Positions 26,123 through 38,100 of a stretch of DNA of 64,000 nucleotides are shown one piece after another. The stretch comes from CAYMRB01 sp964392615. GTDB taxonomy: Bacteria; Planctomycetota; UBA8108. Location of the stretch: NCBI GenBank assembly GCA_964392615.1, contig CAYMRB010000001.1, positions 35,551 through 99,550 on the forward strand, read 5' to 3'. A program made the position numbers and the translations under genes. Each line of letters begins with the position of its first letter. The stretch's first letter is position 1. The notes under the pieces are model-generated. The model made no database searches. It was given only the letters and a program-made list of their open reading frames with translations, and was not told the origin of the DNA.

Positions 26123-29071
26123 ATGGTAGCCAGAAGCTCACCGACGAGCAGCGCACTGCTTTCCTGTGCCGTCCTTCTGGTCCTGACGGCCGGCTCCCGT
26201 CTCGCGGCGGAGCTGCCTCTCCCGGACGCCGTCTTCTACGGAACGATCCGGTTGAACTGCTCCGACGTGGAGTCCGGAGACCTCCGCGCTGTCGTGGAGC
26301 GTGGCGGCGTGCCCGTCACCGAGCCCGTCGCGGACTTCGGGCTCTTCGAAGGAACGCCCGTCTACGCGCTGAGGGTCCCGATGGAGACGAATATCGGGGC
26401 TCCCGGCGATGTGCCGAACGCAGCGCAACCCGGGGATGCTCTGGTCGCGCTCGTTCTGGACGGCACACCCGTCTGGACCGGGGAGGAGGTCTTGGCCTGG
26501 GGCAGCCTGACCGAGCTCTCCCTCGACGTCGGCTCGTGTGGAGTGACGTTCCTGCGGGGCGATGCCAACGGTACGGGCACGGTGAGCTTCGCCGACGGGA
26601 TCTTCATCCTCCGCTGGGTCTTCCGTGGCGGAGCGACACCGCTCTGCCTCGACGCCGCGGACGCCAACGACAACGGAGCCGTCAATTTCGCGGACGGAAT
26701 CTACCTCCTGCGCTGGGTCTTCCGCGGTGGGCCGATGCCGCCGCCGCCATTCGGAGCATCGATCGAGTCCGGTTGTGGCTTCGATCCGACGCTCGACGAC
26801 CTGGCCTGCGAGAGCTCGGCCTGCTCGGACGCGGGCGAGGGAGACGGCGGCATCGCGGATGCTGGCGACGCGGGCGGTGGCGCTGACGGCCGCGCTGTGA
26901 CGCGCACCGACCGCTACGTCACCGTCGTGAATCTGCGAGGCGACGCGCCCGCAGAACCGCCTCTTCCTGGAGACTTCCTGCGCCACGGACAGCGCCGGGA
27001 TGCACGCGGCCTCACCGCATCGGGGCGGCTGCTCGAGCTCACGCCCGATGCGCTTCGCCTCGGCGCGATTCCGGTCAGCGGCATCGAGAGGAGCGTGGTC
27101 ATCGCCAATCGATCCGAACACGGCCAGGCTCTCGCCCTGCGCAGTCTTTCCCCGCTCTTCGATGTGCGCCCGAGTTCGTTCGAGATCCCTCCCGCGGGGA
27201 CGTTCACGGTCTGGGTCCGGGCCGACGCGAACGGGACGCTCGAGGACGGCGACCCGGGCGATCCGTTCATCGAGGTCACCGCAGGCGGCGACCTCGTGGC
27301 CCGCGTTCCCGTCGAGTACGAGATCGAGGCGTCCGACGTAGCGATCGAGGCGGGCAGCGTGACGGTCCGCGACGGGACGGACGAGACCATCGCCGTGCCG
27401 GTCGTCGTGCGCAGCGCGGTCGACATCCGGGCCGTCCGGTTCAGCCTCGAGTACGACGACGCGGTCTTTGCCGGCGCGGTCTTCGTCTCTCCGCTCGCGA
27501 AGGACAAGCCGCGTTCCGCGAGCTCCGGCAGGATGCTCGACGTCGGCCTGCCGGGCTCGTTCGCTGCCGGCACCGAAGGCGTGATCGGCCACGCCCTCCT
27601 GACGCCTCGCACCTGGCTGGATCCGGGCGTTCACCCCGTGCTCGTGCGCGCTCCGCGTGCCGACCTTGCGGATGCAGAGGCCGACGCACGCACGATCCTG
27701 GCCGCTGCGACGCACGGGGAAGTGTGCTGCCGGACGCCGTGGCTGGACCTCGACGGCGACGGCAGGGTCACCGCTGGCTACGAGGGCGTCCTCGCCCGGC
27801 GCCACGCGCTCGGCGAGGCGGAGCTCTACCCGGCCCATTGGCGCATGTCCCCCTCCGATCCGCCCGCCCTCACCGTGGCGGAATTGCTTCGGAAGCGCGC
27901 GCCGTATCTGGACGTCGACGCGTCGGGCGATGTGGACGACGCCGATTTCGACGCGATCACCCTCGGGCTGTGCGATCGGACGCGTCCAGGCGAGGACACC
28001 CTGGCGCGCGTGCGCAACCTCCACCTGCCGGAGACTCTGGCGACGGTGCAGCTCGGGACGGCGAGATTCCCGGTCGCGCTGCGATGGCAAACGCTCACCG
28101 TCGGCGAACGGGTTCGCGTCCCCGTTCTTCTCGATCTCGATCGACCGCTTCACGAGCTCGATCTGATCGTCGCGAGTGACCCGGATCGCGTCGAGATCCA
28201 CGGATTCGAGGCCGGCGCTCGGCTGCTGAGCGAGGTGGAGCAGCGGCGGGAGCAGCCCGGCGCGCTGCGAATCGTGGCGCCGGCTCGCAAGCAGAGCCTC
28301 GTCACGACCGGCTGCGGTGCTATCGGCTACGTCACGGTCGAGGTCGTCAACACCGGTGACGCGAACTCCGTGCCCCTCGCTCTCGAGACTTCGACGACCT
28401 CATTGGCGGGCTCGAAGATCGAGGTAGGCGTCGCCGAAGCTGACGCGCCAGGCCTCGAGCTGGACATCTGCGCGGGCCAAGCGAGGAGCGGGGCCGAGGG
28501 CTGGGAGCTCGCGCTATACCTGAACCCGGTGGCTCCCGACGCGAACTTGCTGCGCTTCGAGCTGGAGTATCCCGAGGTGATTCGCGCACTCGCGGCGCGC
28601 GGCGTGAGCCGCGACTCGAAGCGAGCGATCGAGGTGCACGTCGAGGACGCGGCCGAACGCGGTGCAGCGTCGGTCCTCGTCTACCAGCCCCGCGGCGTGC
28701 CTCTGCGCGTCGCCGCGGGAGGCGAAGCGGTCGCGAGGATCGCGCTGGCGCCCGACGGCGTCGGCGTCTCGTCTTCGCGGCTGGAGTTCGCGGGGCGAGT
28801 GACTCACGCAGCGCTCGGAGCGGAGAGCTCGTCCATCGCGTCAGGCCATCTCCGCGTCGACCGACGCGAGCTCGAGTCCTGCGGTCCCGCCGGCGAGGAC
28901 TGCGAGGTGGCGTTGAAGTCTCCCGACCTGGGGCAGGCGCTGGAGCTGCTGGGTTTCCTGTTCGAGGGACGAACCGAACCGGCATGCCTGCGCGCGCACG
29001 ACCTCGACGGCGACGGCGCCGTGGCCGCTCGCGACGCGCTCGAGATGATTCGACGGCTGGTGCTGCGCTGA
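26123..29071 (+). CDS. Secreted protein with two dockerin-type and several cohesin-like regions
   Basis: A 982-residue protein from ATG 26123, chosen because it gives a standard signal peptide (SSALLSCAVLLVLTAGSRLA) and the same ACCATG start context as its neighbours. An alternative start at 26057 overlaps the previous stop as ATGA and adds 22 residues. A dockerin-like pair lies at about residues 154-215 (DANGTGTVSFADGIFILRWV, DANDNGAVNFADGIYLLRWV). After an Asp/Gly linker come beta-rich regions, one cohesin-like (VDIRAVRFSLEYDDAVFAG). The protein ends with a second dockerin-like segment (SPDLGQALELLGFLFEG, then DLDGDGAVAARDALEMIRRL). No catalytic motif was seen. A scaffold or adaptor role next to the giant protein is inferred. 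Confidence 0.85.
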   Translation: MVARSSPTSSALLSCAVLLVLTAGSRLAAELPLPDAVFYGTIRLNCSDVESGDLRAVVERGGVPVTEPVADFGLFEGTPVYALRVPMETNIGAPGDVPNAAQPGDALVALVLDGTPVWTGEEVLAWGSLTELSLDVGSCGVTFLRGDANGTGTVSFADGIFILRWVFRGGATPLCLDAADANDNGAVNFADGIYLLRWVFRGGPMPPPPFGASIESGCGFDPTLDDLACESSACSDAGEGDGGIADAGDAGGGADGRAVTRTDRYVTVVNLRGDAPAEPPLPGDFLRHGQRRDARGLTASGRLLELTPDALRLGAIPVSGIERSVVIANRSEHGQALALRSLSPLFDVRPSSFEIPPAGTFTVWVRADANGTLEDGDPGDPFIEVTAGGDLVARVPVEYEIEASDVAIEAGSVTVRDGTDETIAVPVVVRSAVDIRAVRFSLEYDDAVFAGAVFVSPLAKDKPRSASSGRMLDVGLPGSFAAGTEGVIGHALLTPRTWLDPGVHPVLVRAPRADLADAEADARTILAAATHGEVCCRTPWLDLDGDGRVTAGYEGVLARRHALGEAELYPAHWRMSPSDPPALTVAELLRKRAPYLDVDASGDVDDADFDAITLGLCDRTRPGEDTLARVRNLHLPETLATVQLGTARFPVALRWQTLTVGERVRVPVLLDLDRPLHELDLIVASDPDRVEIHGFEAGARLLSEVEQRREQPGALRIVAPARKQSLVTTGCGAIGYVTVEVVNTGDANSVPLALETSTTSLAGSKIEVGVAEADAPGLELDICAGQARSGAEGWELALYLNPVAPDANLLRFELEYPEVIRALAARGVSRDSKRAIEVHVEDAAERGAASVLVYQPRGVPLRVAAGGEAVARIALAPDGVGVSSSRLEFAGRVTHAALGAESSSIASGHLRVDRRELESCGPAGEDCEVALKSPDLGQALELLGFLFEGRTEPACLRAHDLDGDGAVAARDALEMIRRLVLR

Positions 29072-29113
29072 GGGCGACCGATGGCTATCCACGCAACGAC
29101 GGACACGAGAACC

Positions 29114-32100
29114 ATGATGTCCACGCACAGCGGACGGCCCCTCCCGGCGGCCGCGATCCTGCTCCTCCTGGCGGTCGCGCCGCTCGCCGCTCAAAACGCG
29201 TGCGAAGACTGCCTCGAAGGCGACATCCCCTGCACTGGCGCGACCGAGACGGTCCAAGGGGAGCTGGCCGCAGACGACTGCCCGTTGGGCGGCGGTCGAC
29301 TGTCCGAGGCCTGGCGCTTGCAGCTCCCCTCGAGCAGCTACGTAGTGATCGAACAAAGCACGACGGAGTACGTACCCCTCGTATTCCTGAGCGATGCCGG
29401 CTGCGGCGTCTTCCGATCGAGCACCGGAACGACGGATGCTCCAGCACGCCTCGAGACCTACCTGGATGCGGGGACCTACTTCATTCAGGCGAGCACTCGG
29501 TTCCTGGACACCGGCGCCTACACGCTCGCCGTCACCTGCACGGAGCTCGGCCCTCTCCACGTCGACGCCTCCTCGACCGCGTCGGACCCCGACGGGGCGA
29601 CGTGGGAGACCGCTTTCCGCGACCTGCAGCGGGCCTTGGCGTGGTCGGCCGACCTGCCCGGCATGTACTCCGAGATCTGGGTCGCGGCGGGAACCTACAC
29701 GCCGGGATCCGACCGGAGCACGAGCTTCGCCCTGCAGGAGGGGCTGGCGCTCTACGGCGGATTCGCCGGCGACGAGACCGAACCCGACCAGCGGGACCCC
29801 GTGCGGAACGCGACCGTCCTGAGCGGCAACATCGGCACGCCGAGCTCCGCTGACAACTCCTACATCGTCGTCAGGGCGAACGGTGTCGACGAGACAGCGG
29901 TCCTCGACGGGTTCACGGTGACCGGGGCGTTCAGCTCCCTCTCGGATTCGTCTCCGAACTCGAGCGCCTGCGGCCTGTACATCGGTCTGGGCAGCGCTGC
30001 GACCGTCAGGAACTGCGTCTTCAGCTTCAACGCGGGGATACGGGCCGGCGGCGTCTACGTCTACGAGGGCAGCGGCTCGTTCTCGAACTGCAAGTTCCGC
30101 CACAACAGCCAGGACTCCGAGTTCTACGGGGGCGGCGCGATACGCATCCAGAATCAGGAGTTCCCCAACGGGGTCACGACGCTTCTGGGATGCGAGTTCG
30201 ATGCGAACAGCGCCGCGCGCGGAGGCGCGATCGGCAGATTCGGTATCTCCTCGCCCGCCAGCTACGTCTACCTCGTCGACTGCGCGTTTCGCCGCAACAC
30301 GAGCGACTTCGAGGGCGGCGCGGTCTACACGACCGGCAACCAGCTGCTCGCCTACAACTGCGTGTTCACGGCGAACGAGGCGGCGGGCGGCATGGGCGGC
30401 GGGCTCTATACCATCAGCTCCGGCACCCTGGTGCGACTCAACGGCTGCACATTCGTCGAGAATGTCACCGGGACGGCGTACGGCGCGGGGCTCGCCATCC
30501 AGACCGGGTGTGGCGGCTGGACGAGTACGCAGATCTACCACTGCGTCTTCTCGGAGAACCAGACCTCCCAGGGCCCGGACGGTCCGTTCGCACAGATCTA
30601 CGACATGCCGGACGCGCCGTGGACCTGCGCCTTCGTCCGCTACAGCTGTGTCGGCACCGACGAGGGCATCGTGGGCGCGATGGGCGGCCAAGGGAACATC
30701 GCCCTCGGACCCGGCGAGACGCTCTTCGTCGACGCCGCCGGTCCTGATCTCGAGCTCGGCACATCCGACGACGACCTGCGACTCGACGCGAGCTCGCCGT
30801 GTGTCGACGCAGGAGACGCCAGCTTGGTCCCCCCCGACGTTGCCGACCAGGACGGCGACGGAATCACTGCGGAGACGATGCCGTTCGACCTCGCCGGCAA
30901 CCCGCGAGTCGGAGGGGACGCGCCCGACATGGGCGCCTACGAGTGGCATCCCGACACTGACAGCGACGGCATCGTCGACGCGATCGACAACTGCCCCGAG
31001 ACCGGCAACCCACAGCAGCAGGACGTCGACTACGTCCTCGTCCACGAGGTCGACCAGGAATCGTGGCCGTGGCACGCGACCGGCTCGCGGGTCGACGATC
31101 CGGACGCCGGCAACGACGAGGCCTGGAAGGCGACCGCCGGCGTGGACGAGGCGGGAGCGGCAGTCTTCGGTCCGTACAAGACGGCGGATCCCGGCGACTA
31201 CCGCGTGGTTTTTCGGCTCAAGGTGTCCGCCAGGAGCCCGAGCCGCGTCGCGACGATCGACGCAGGCCCTCAGGGGCTGGAGCCCTTCGCCTCGAGGGAC
31301 CTCTTCGGGACGGACTTCTACGCGTCGGGTCGCTACCAGGACTTCACCCTGGACTTCTCCTTCGACACGACCCAGACGAACATGGAGTTCCGCGTCTGGT
31401 TCCACGGCGCCGTCGATCTCACCATCGACCGCATCACGGAAGCGGCCGGTGACGGCGCGGGCGACGCGTGCGACGGTTGTCCGACGGACCTCAATCCGGG
31501 GCAGGAGGACGACGACGGCGACGGCGTCGGCGACGGATGCGACAACTGCCCGGGCATCGTTGCAGCCGATGTGAATGACGCAGACAGCGACGGCTTCGGC
31601 GACCCGTGCGACCCGCACGATCTGTCGGTCACGCCCAACGGCGGTGAAGTCGGCGATATCGTCCGCATCCAGGCGCGGGGCATCGTCGATCTCGAACAGC
31701 CACCGCTCGTCGAGTTCACCCTCGAAGAGTCACCACCCATCGAAGCGACGGTCGTCGGCGTCAGCACGATCTCGCCGGGTCTCTTCGCGGTCGACATCGA
31801 GGTGCCCACGCCCGAGGACGACGAGACGATGTTCGTCGACGTTCGCGTGACGAACCTCTTCGGCGGCAACGAGGTCGCCGAGACGCTGGTGAACGGCTTC
31901 GCGTACACGAACCAGACGCTCGTCGTCGGTCGGTCCGTCGACGAGTTCGCACCTGGTTTCGAACTGTGGCCGTCAGTCGTCAGCGGCGCCGTGTGGCAGC
32001 CCCGCCCCGACAGCGAGGATCGTCTCGAGCGCCTCGAGATGTACTCGGTCGGCGCCGGAGCGAGTGCGCCGGTCATCAACTGGAGCAGCGCAGACGGCAG

Positions 32101-35100
32101 CCTGTCGTTCGACGTGAGCTACAAGGTGCTCTACCCGGACATCCCGGACAACGGCAACGCCGACGACCTCGTCATCGACATCGCGGCCGACGACGGCGCG
32201 CGCCTGCCGGGGAACCTCGACCCGTCGCGGGATCACGGGATCTTCGACATGCCGGGGCTCAATGAGAACGCGGCGCTCGGAGTCGTGTTCGCCGGTCCGT
32301 CCGGCGCGACGAACCGCGTCTGGGCGCTCAACCCGAGCGGTTCCGACCTCGACAGCCGGCACGTGCTGCTGCAGTACCGCGACAGCGGGGACGCGCTGCA
32401 GTTCAAGGTCTACGCGGTCGTCGCCGGCACCGGCTACGACGGCGTCGTCGCCGGCACACCGCTCTACCGGTTGCCGACCGACGTCGGCGAGGAGACGCGC
32501 GCCTTCTGGCCGCTGAACGAGCTGCTCAAGTGTGTGCTGCCGTTCGCCGAGGGGCCCAGCGCATCTCCGCAGCTCTTCACGGAGGTCGATCGCGCGAGGT
32601 TCTGGCAGAGCGAGGAAGACCAGCGCATCTTCGCGGTCAATCGCCACCCGGATCCGGCGGTGAGCAACAGCATCGTCATCCGCTGGCCGCGCGTCGATAC
32701 GGTCCTCGAGGCGGGTGAGTGGGTGCCCGTCTGCGCCGGGATCGACCTCGCCGACACGGTGTACATGACGGAGTACGTGCTCTCGTGGCCCGCCGGCAGC
32801 CCGCTGATCGACATCTCCGCGCAGACCGGCGCGCCACTGCCCGGCGATCTCGACGGCGAGGAGGGCATCTTCGACGTCCGCGACAAGAAGGAGAACCCCG
32901 AGCAGGGGTTGATCTTCGATGGCGGAGCGGGCCCCCGCGTCTACGCGACGAACGTTCGCTGCACGACGAGCTGCGACAACGACCCGGACCAGCAGCACGT
33001 GCTCGTGAAGTACCGCGATACGTTGGGAGACCTCGCGTTCGAAGTCTACGACGTCACGCCGGGCCAGTACTACCAGCTGGCGACCGGTCGCATGCTCATC
33101 GGGACGGAAGCGGTCGGCAACCTCCTGGCGCCGCTCTTCCCGCTCAATGTCCTTTTGCACCAGCAGAACAGCACGCTTCCCGACAGCAACATCGCGCTGT
33201 CGAATTACCCCACACGCGTCTGGAAGAACACCGCCGGACGTCGTCTGAGCGAGCTCTTCTGCGTCAACACGCACCCGACGCTGGGGGGCACGATCCTGAT
33301 CTCCTGGCCGAAGTTCACCACCAAGAGAGGCGTCGACGGACGCTGGACGGCGATCGACGTCTTCGACCCGACGCCGGCGTCGGCGCCCTACGTGCAGGAG
33401 TTCCCCGTGAGCTGGAGCGGCGGGACGATCACGATCTCCGACGAGAACGGCGGCGCCCTACCGGAGGAGTGGGGCGACGACCTCTACGGCGAGAGCTTCT
33501 CGATCGACAACGCCAGCATCTTCGACGTGCCGTTCGCCGCCACCGCAGGCAACCGCAACGACGAGCACGCCCTGCTGTATCCCCCGCGCGATACCGCCCC
33601 GGGCGGCGTCGGGAGCATCCGCGATCCCGACCCGAACTACGTCGGCCACTGGCGCGCCTTCGCGCTCCTGCCACCGCGTCCGGGATCGACCCCGGACGCC
33701 ACCGGGCAATACGGAGAGACGGGCGGTGTCCCGCCGCGCCTCCACAAGGAAGGCGGTGAGAGCTGGGTGCTCGTGAAGTACGCGTGGGAGGAAGGCGCCG
33801 TCGACTTCGCGGCCTATCGGGTCGAGCGCGGTGCAATCGACCGCGACGTCACGGTCGGCGCGCGACTGACGCCGTACTACCCACTCGATGAAATCCTGTA
33901 CGGTCGCGTCCTCACGCTGCCGGCGTCGCTCGACGACCACATCATGCCGGACGACGACCCGTCCGTTCCCGCCGCGCATCAGAACAGCACCGGCTGGTGG
34001 ATCTCCGACCTCGACGGGCTCGTCGAGCCGGGCACGGGCAGCCACGTCTACGCGATGAACCGCGGCGAGCCCGGCGACCTGAACCCGCCGGCTCCCCACG
34101 TCACGATCCGCTGGCGCATCCCCGAGCGCACCCTGACCCAGGAGGACGATGTCGAGCGGCTGTCGTACTGGCAACGCTTCGACGTGAGCTGGCCGACGAC
34201 GCCGAAGGTCATCGAGATCCAAGGCCTCACCGACACCATCCCGCTCCTCGAAAACCTCGGCGACTACATCGAGCCGCGCATCTTCGACGGCGTCGACGAG
34301 TCGGCGATCACCGGTGGACAGCCTCCCGCCGAGGACGTCAACTCGAACGACGAGCACGGGCTCTATCTGGGCGGCAAGCTCTACGCGGGGAGGGACGACA
34401 GCGCGACCTACGAGCCGGCCACGGCGACCTGGCCGTGGGTGCTGCTGGGCTACAAGGAGAGCGAAGGCGGACCTCTCCTCTTCGAGCCCTTCCACGTCGA
34501 GCGGGCGATCGACACCAAGATCTTCAGCGTCGGCCACGTGATCGAGCTGCCGACTCCGTACCTCTACCTGGCGAACTATCCCCGCTGCGCGGGCACTCGC
34601 ATCTTCGATGGCGCCAACCCGTCGATCGAGCTCGTCAACGAGAACATCGGCGATCCGCCGGATTTCGGTTGGCGTGATCCGATGGGCAATATCTGGGTGA
34701 CGCGCAGCTGGCCGCGGCCCGGCCACAGCGTGCCGGCGAAGTTCGACTTTCACGAGTGGTGGTATCCCGACGCGGACGACCCGACCCGGCCCGGCCGCAA
34801 CGACTGCCGCGACTGGGTCGAAGACATCGATCTCGAGGCGGACTGGCCGTCGGTCGAGGGCATCGCGCCGGGCGAGTTCACCCGCCTGCGCGTCGGCGAG
34901 GCGCTCGACCTCAGCGGCCACGCCGCGGTGGAGATCCTGTTCTCGTCGAACACCGGCGATCCCGCCACAGACGATCCCGAAATGGCCGGTGTCGAGCTGC
35001 TCGTCCAGCGACTGCGAGACGAGTGCGGTGCTCCCACCGACTTCTTCTGCACCTTCGACCGCGACGGCGACATCGCCGACGCACCGCCGGGGGTCTTCAA

Positions 35101-38100
35101 GTTCGTCAGCGCCACCGCCAACTCGTCGTCGCGCAACCGCGTGCGCGCTTCGCCCTGCGACGGCGTCGAGCGCTGGGCCACGCTCGGGTTCATCAACGAA
35201 GTCGTCTCGGTCATCCCGTACAAGGTGGAGTGCCCGCCGGTGCAAGGGCGGATCATCCCGGTGGGCTCGAGCTGCGGCTTCTCGCCTGTGGTGCGGTTGC
35301 GCTTCTGGCCGCTGCGGGAGGACCCCGACTACTACGGGGCGGAGCTCTTGGAGACGGGTCTGTGGGACGAAGAGACGATTCCCGAGGACCTGCTCGAGGC
35401 GCTCTACAAGAACGCCGAGAATATCACCTTCGAGTGGCAGTACATCTCGAGCAAGGACTTCTTCGACGGCAACCGCAACTGGCTGCCCGACCAGTCCTCG
35501 AGCGGGCCCGTGCTGTCGCTCGACGCGTCGGCGGGGGTGAAGATCCTCCTCGACCGCTTCTACCGCGTGCGCTACACGGGCTACGAGGCCTGCAGCTGCC
35601 CGGTGCCGCCCGAGGCGGCGAACTGGATCGAGCTCGAGGTCGAGGATCTCCTGCCCGGCGCCGACGTCGATGCGTTCGGCGGCGAGCCTCTCACGGAGAG
35701 CTCGTTCAGGGAGACGCGTGACGAGCGCGTCGACGGCGGCGAGTGGATCAAGCTCGGCACCTTCCGCAGCTACCCCGCCAGCGGTGCGGTCGATCCGGAG
35801 GTCGACCCGACGGGGAGCTACACGCCGATTGCGATCAGCCTGCGGAAGATGACCCAGCTCGAGGTCAGCGATCTGCCGCAGTGCGACTGCGAGCCGGACG
35901 ACGGCTTCTGTGTCGACCGCTGCACGTCGCGGGGCGATGCGTACGTCGACGCGGTCAAGTTCGTCCACGTGCCGCGCGCCGGCGCTCACCTGCCGGCGGC
36001 GCAGGCGGCCACCGAGTACATCCACGAAGCCGGCGAGAGCGGCAACCCGACCGAGATCGTCGCCACCGCGGTCGGCACATGGAGCCGCGATCCGAGCGAC
36101 ATCGACCTGCCGGGTCAGTCGGGCGACTCGTATCTGCACAACGCCGGTGCGGACGAGGCCTATACCTGGACCTTCCACCCTCCGGACCTGCGCTCGACGG
36201 CGGAGCGGACGAGTCCGACGTGCTCGCGCGAGGCGGACTGCGATAACGCGGCGGACGACGACGGCGACGGTCTGATCGACGCCGACGATCCCGACTGCCC
36301 GGAGCACTGCAGCAACGCACAGGACGACGACGGCGACGGTTTGGTCGACGGCGACGACCCCGACTGCACGCGCACCGAGGCCGAGTGCCCGGTGGTGGTC
36401 GAAGAGTACGACGTCTACGTGCGCTGGCCGCAGGTGATCGATGCGCCGGACACCGACGGCGGCTACTGGTACAGCTACTGGACCGACGCGATGCTTCTCG
36501 AGAGCTGGGTCAAGCGCGTCACCAAGGCCTTCGACCTCGACAACTTCAAGCTCGACAGCTTCCAGGAGGACTTCGTCGAGCCCGACGACCTCGAGGGCGA
36601 GACACCGGTCGGCCTCGGCGCTGCCCGACCCGATGGCACGTACTCCGGCGCTCTCGCCGTGGTGGGCCGACGCGCCGAGGGCACGATCGCGTTCAACTGC
36701 GACCCGGCCAATATCAACCGCCTCGGCCTGCTCGAGCTCTACGAGAACGTGTTGGCGCGAGCGCGGGGCTTCAGCATCGGCTCGGGCTACAACGTGCACG
36801 ATGCCAACCAGGCGCTGCTCTTGGTGGCTAGCCGTATCAGCCAGATGTACATGCTGCTCGGGAACGAAGCGTACGCCGACGCGCTCGACCCGACGATCGG
36901 CAGCTCGATCGCCGACGGCTCGCACCTCGAACCCGAGACCTTCTTCGCCTTCACGAACCAGGTGCCCTCGCTCCTGGAGGAAGAGCTGGTGCTGCTGCGG
37001 GGGCGGCCGAAGCTGCCGTCGAGCCTCGATTTCCGCGCGCCGGTCTACAACCGCTTCACGTGGAACTTCACCGGCGGCCTCGCCGACGCGATCTACACCG
37101 CGGCCTATCGCGACGCCGGGGTCATCACGTTGCAAGACTCCATGCGGAAGTTCCCTCAGGGTCACGGCGACGCCTACGGGCACTACCTGAGCGCGGTGCG
37201 CCAGTACTACACGCTGCTGGAGAGCGGCTACTTCGACTGGACGAACGCCGAGGAGGCGATCCTCGTCGGGGATCGTCCGGTGACGGTGGGCTTCCAACAC
37301 GTGCGACACTTCGCGCGAGCGGCCGCGGCGCGGGCCCGCACCGGGCGGGACGTCGTCTCGCTCGAGTTCCGCAAGCAGTACCGCGCCGACCCGGAGAAGC
37401 ACTTCTCCGAGCAGGGCTACATCGACGGCCACCTCGACCACGACCTGCTCCTCGAGGGGCACTTCTTCGCGCGCGAGAGCGAGGCGGAGCGCTCCTGGGG
37501 CGTCCACGACTGGGCGGCGCGCACAGCGCGGGGGGCCTACCTCGACTGGGCCGTCGCCGCGGCGAGCCTGCCGGCCTACTCCGAGGAGGTCGGCCTGAAG
37601 AAGGTCGACCGCACGACGGTGAGGGAGCTCGGCGAGATCGCTGCGGACCTTCGCGACATCACCCAGCAGGTGAACGTCGTCGACTCGGGGCTCAACCCGC
37701 TGGGCCTGTCGCGCACGGTCGTGCCCTTCAACCTCGACTCCCGGGCGCTCGAGGAGGATGACCAGACCCACTTCGAGCAGTGCCAGGTCAAGGCGATCAA
37801 CGCGATCGGCAGCGCCGGCGCGATCCTGCAGTTCGCCAACCAGAGCCGCAACCGACTGCGCGAGCAACAGGACCGGCTCGAGGCCTTCGACGACAACGTC
37901 GAGAACGAGGAGTTCCGCTACAAGAGCCGACTGGTCGAGATCTTCGGCCGGCCGTACCCCGAGGATCCGACCTACCTGCCGGACTACGACGGCCCCGACT
38001 TCTATCACTTCGAGTACATCGACCTCAACGCGCTCTACGGCTGGGATCGCTGCGGCGACAACCCGTCGTGCGAGGCGCGCTTCGACGAGATCACGTTCCC

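Noticed and set aside
28841..31618. 925-codon minus-strand open frame
   Set aside because: Antisense shadow of the dockerin and giant protein genes.
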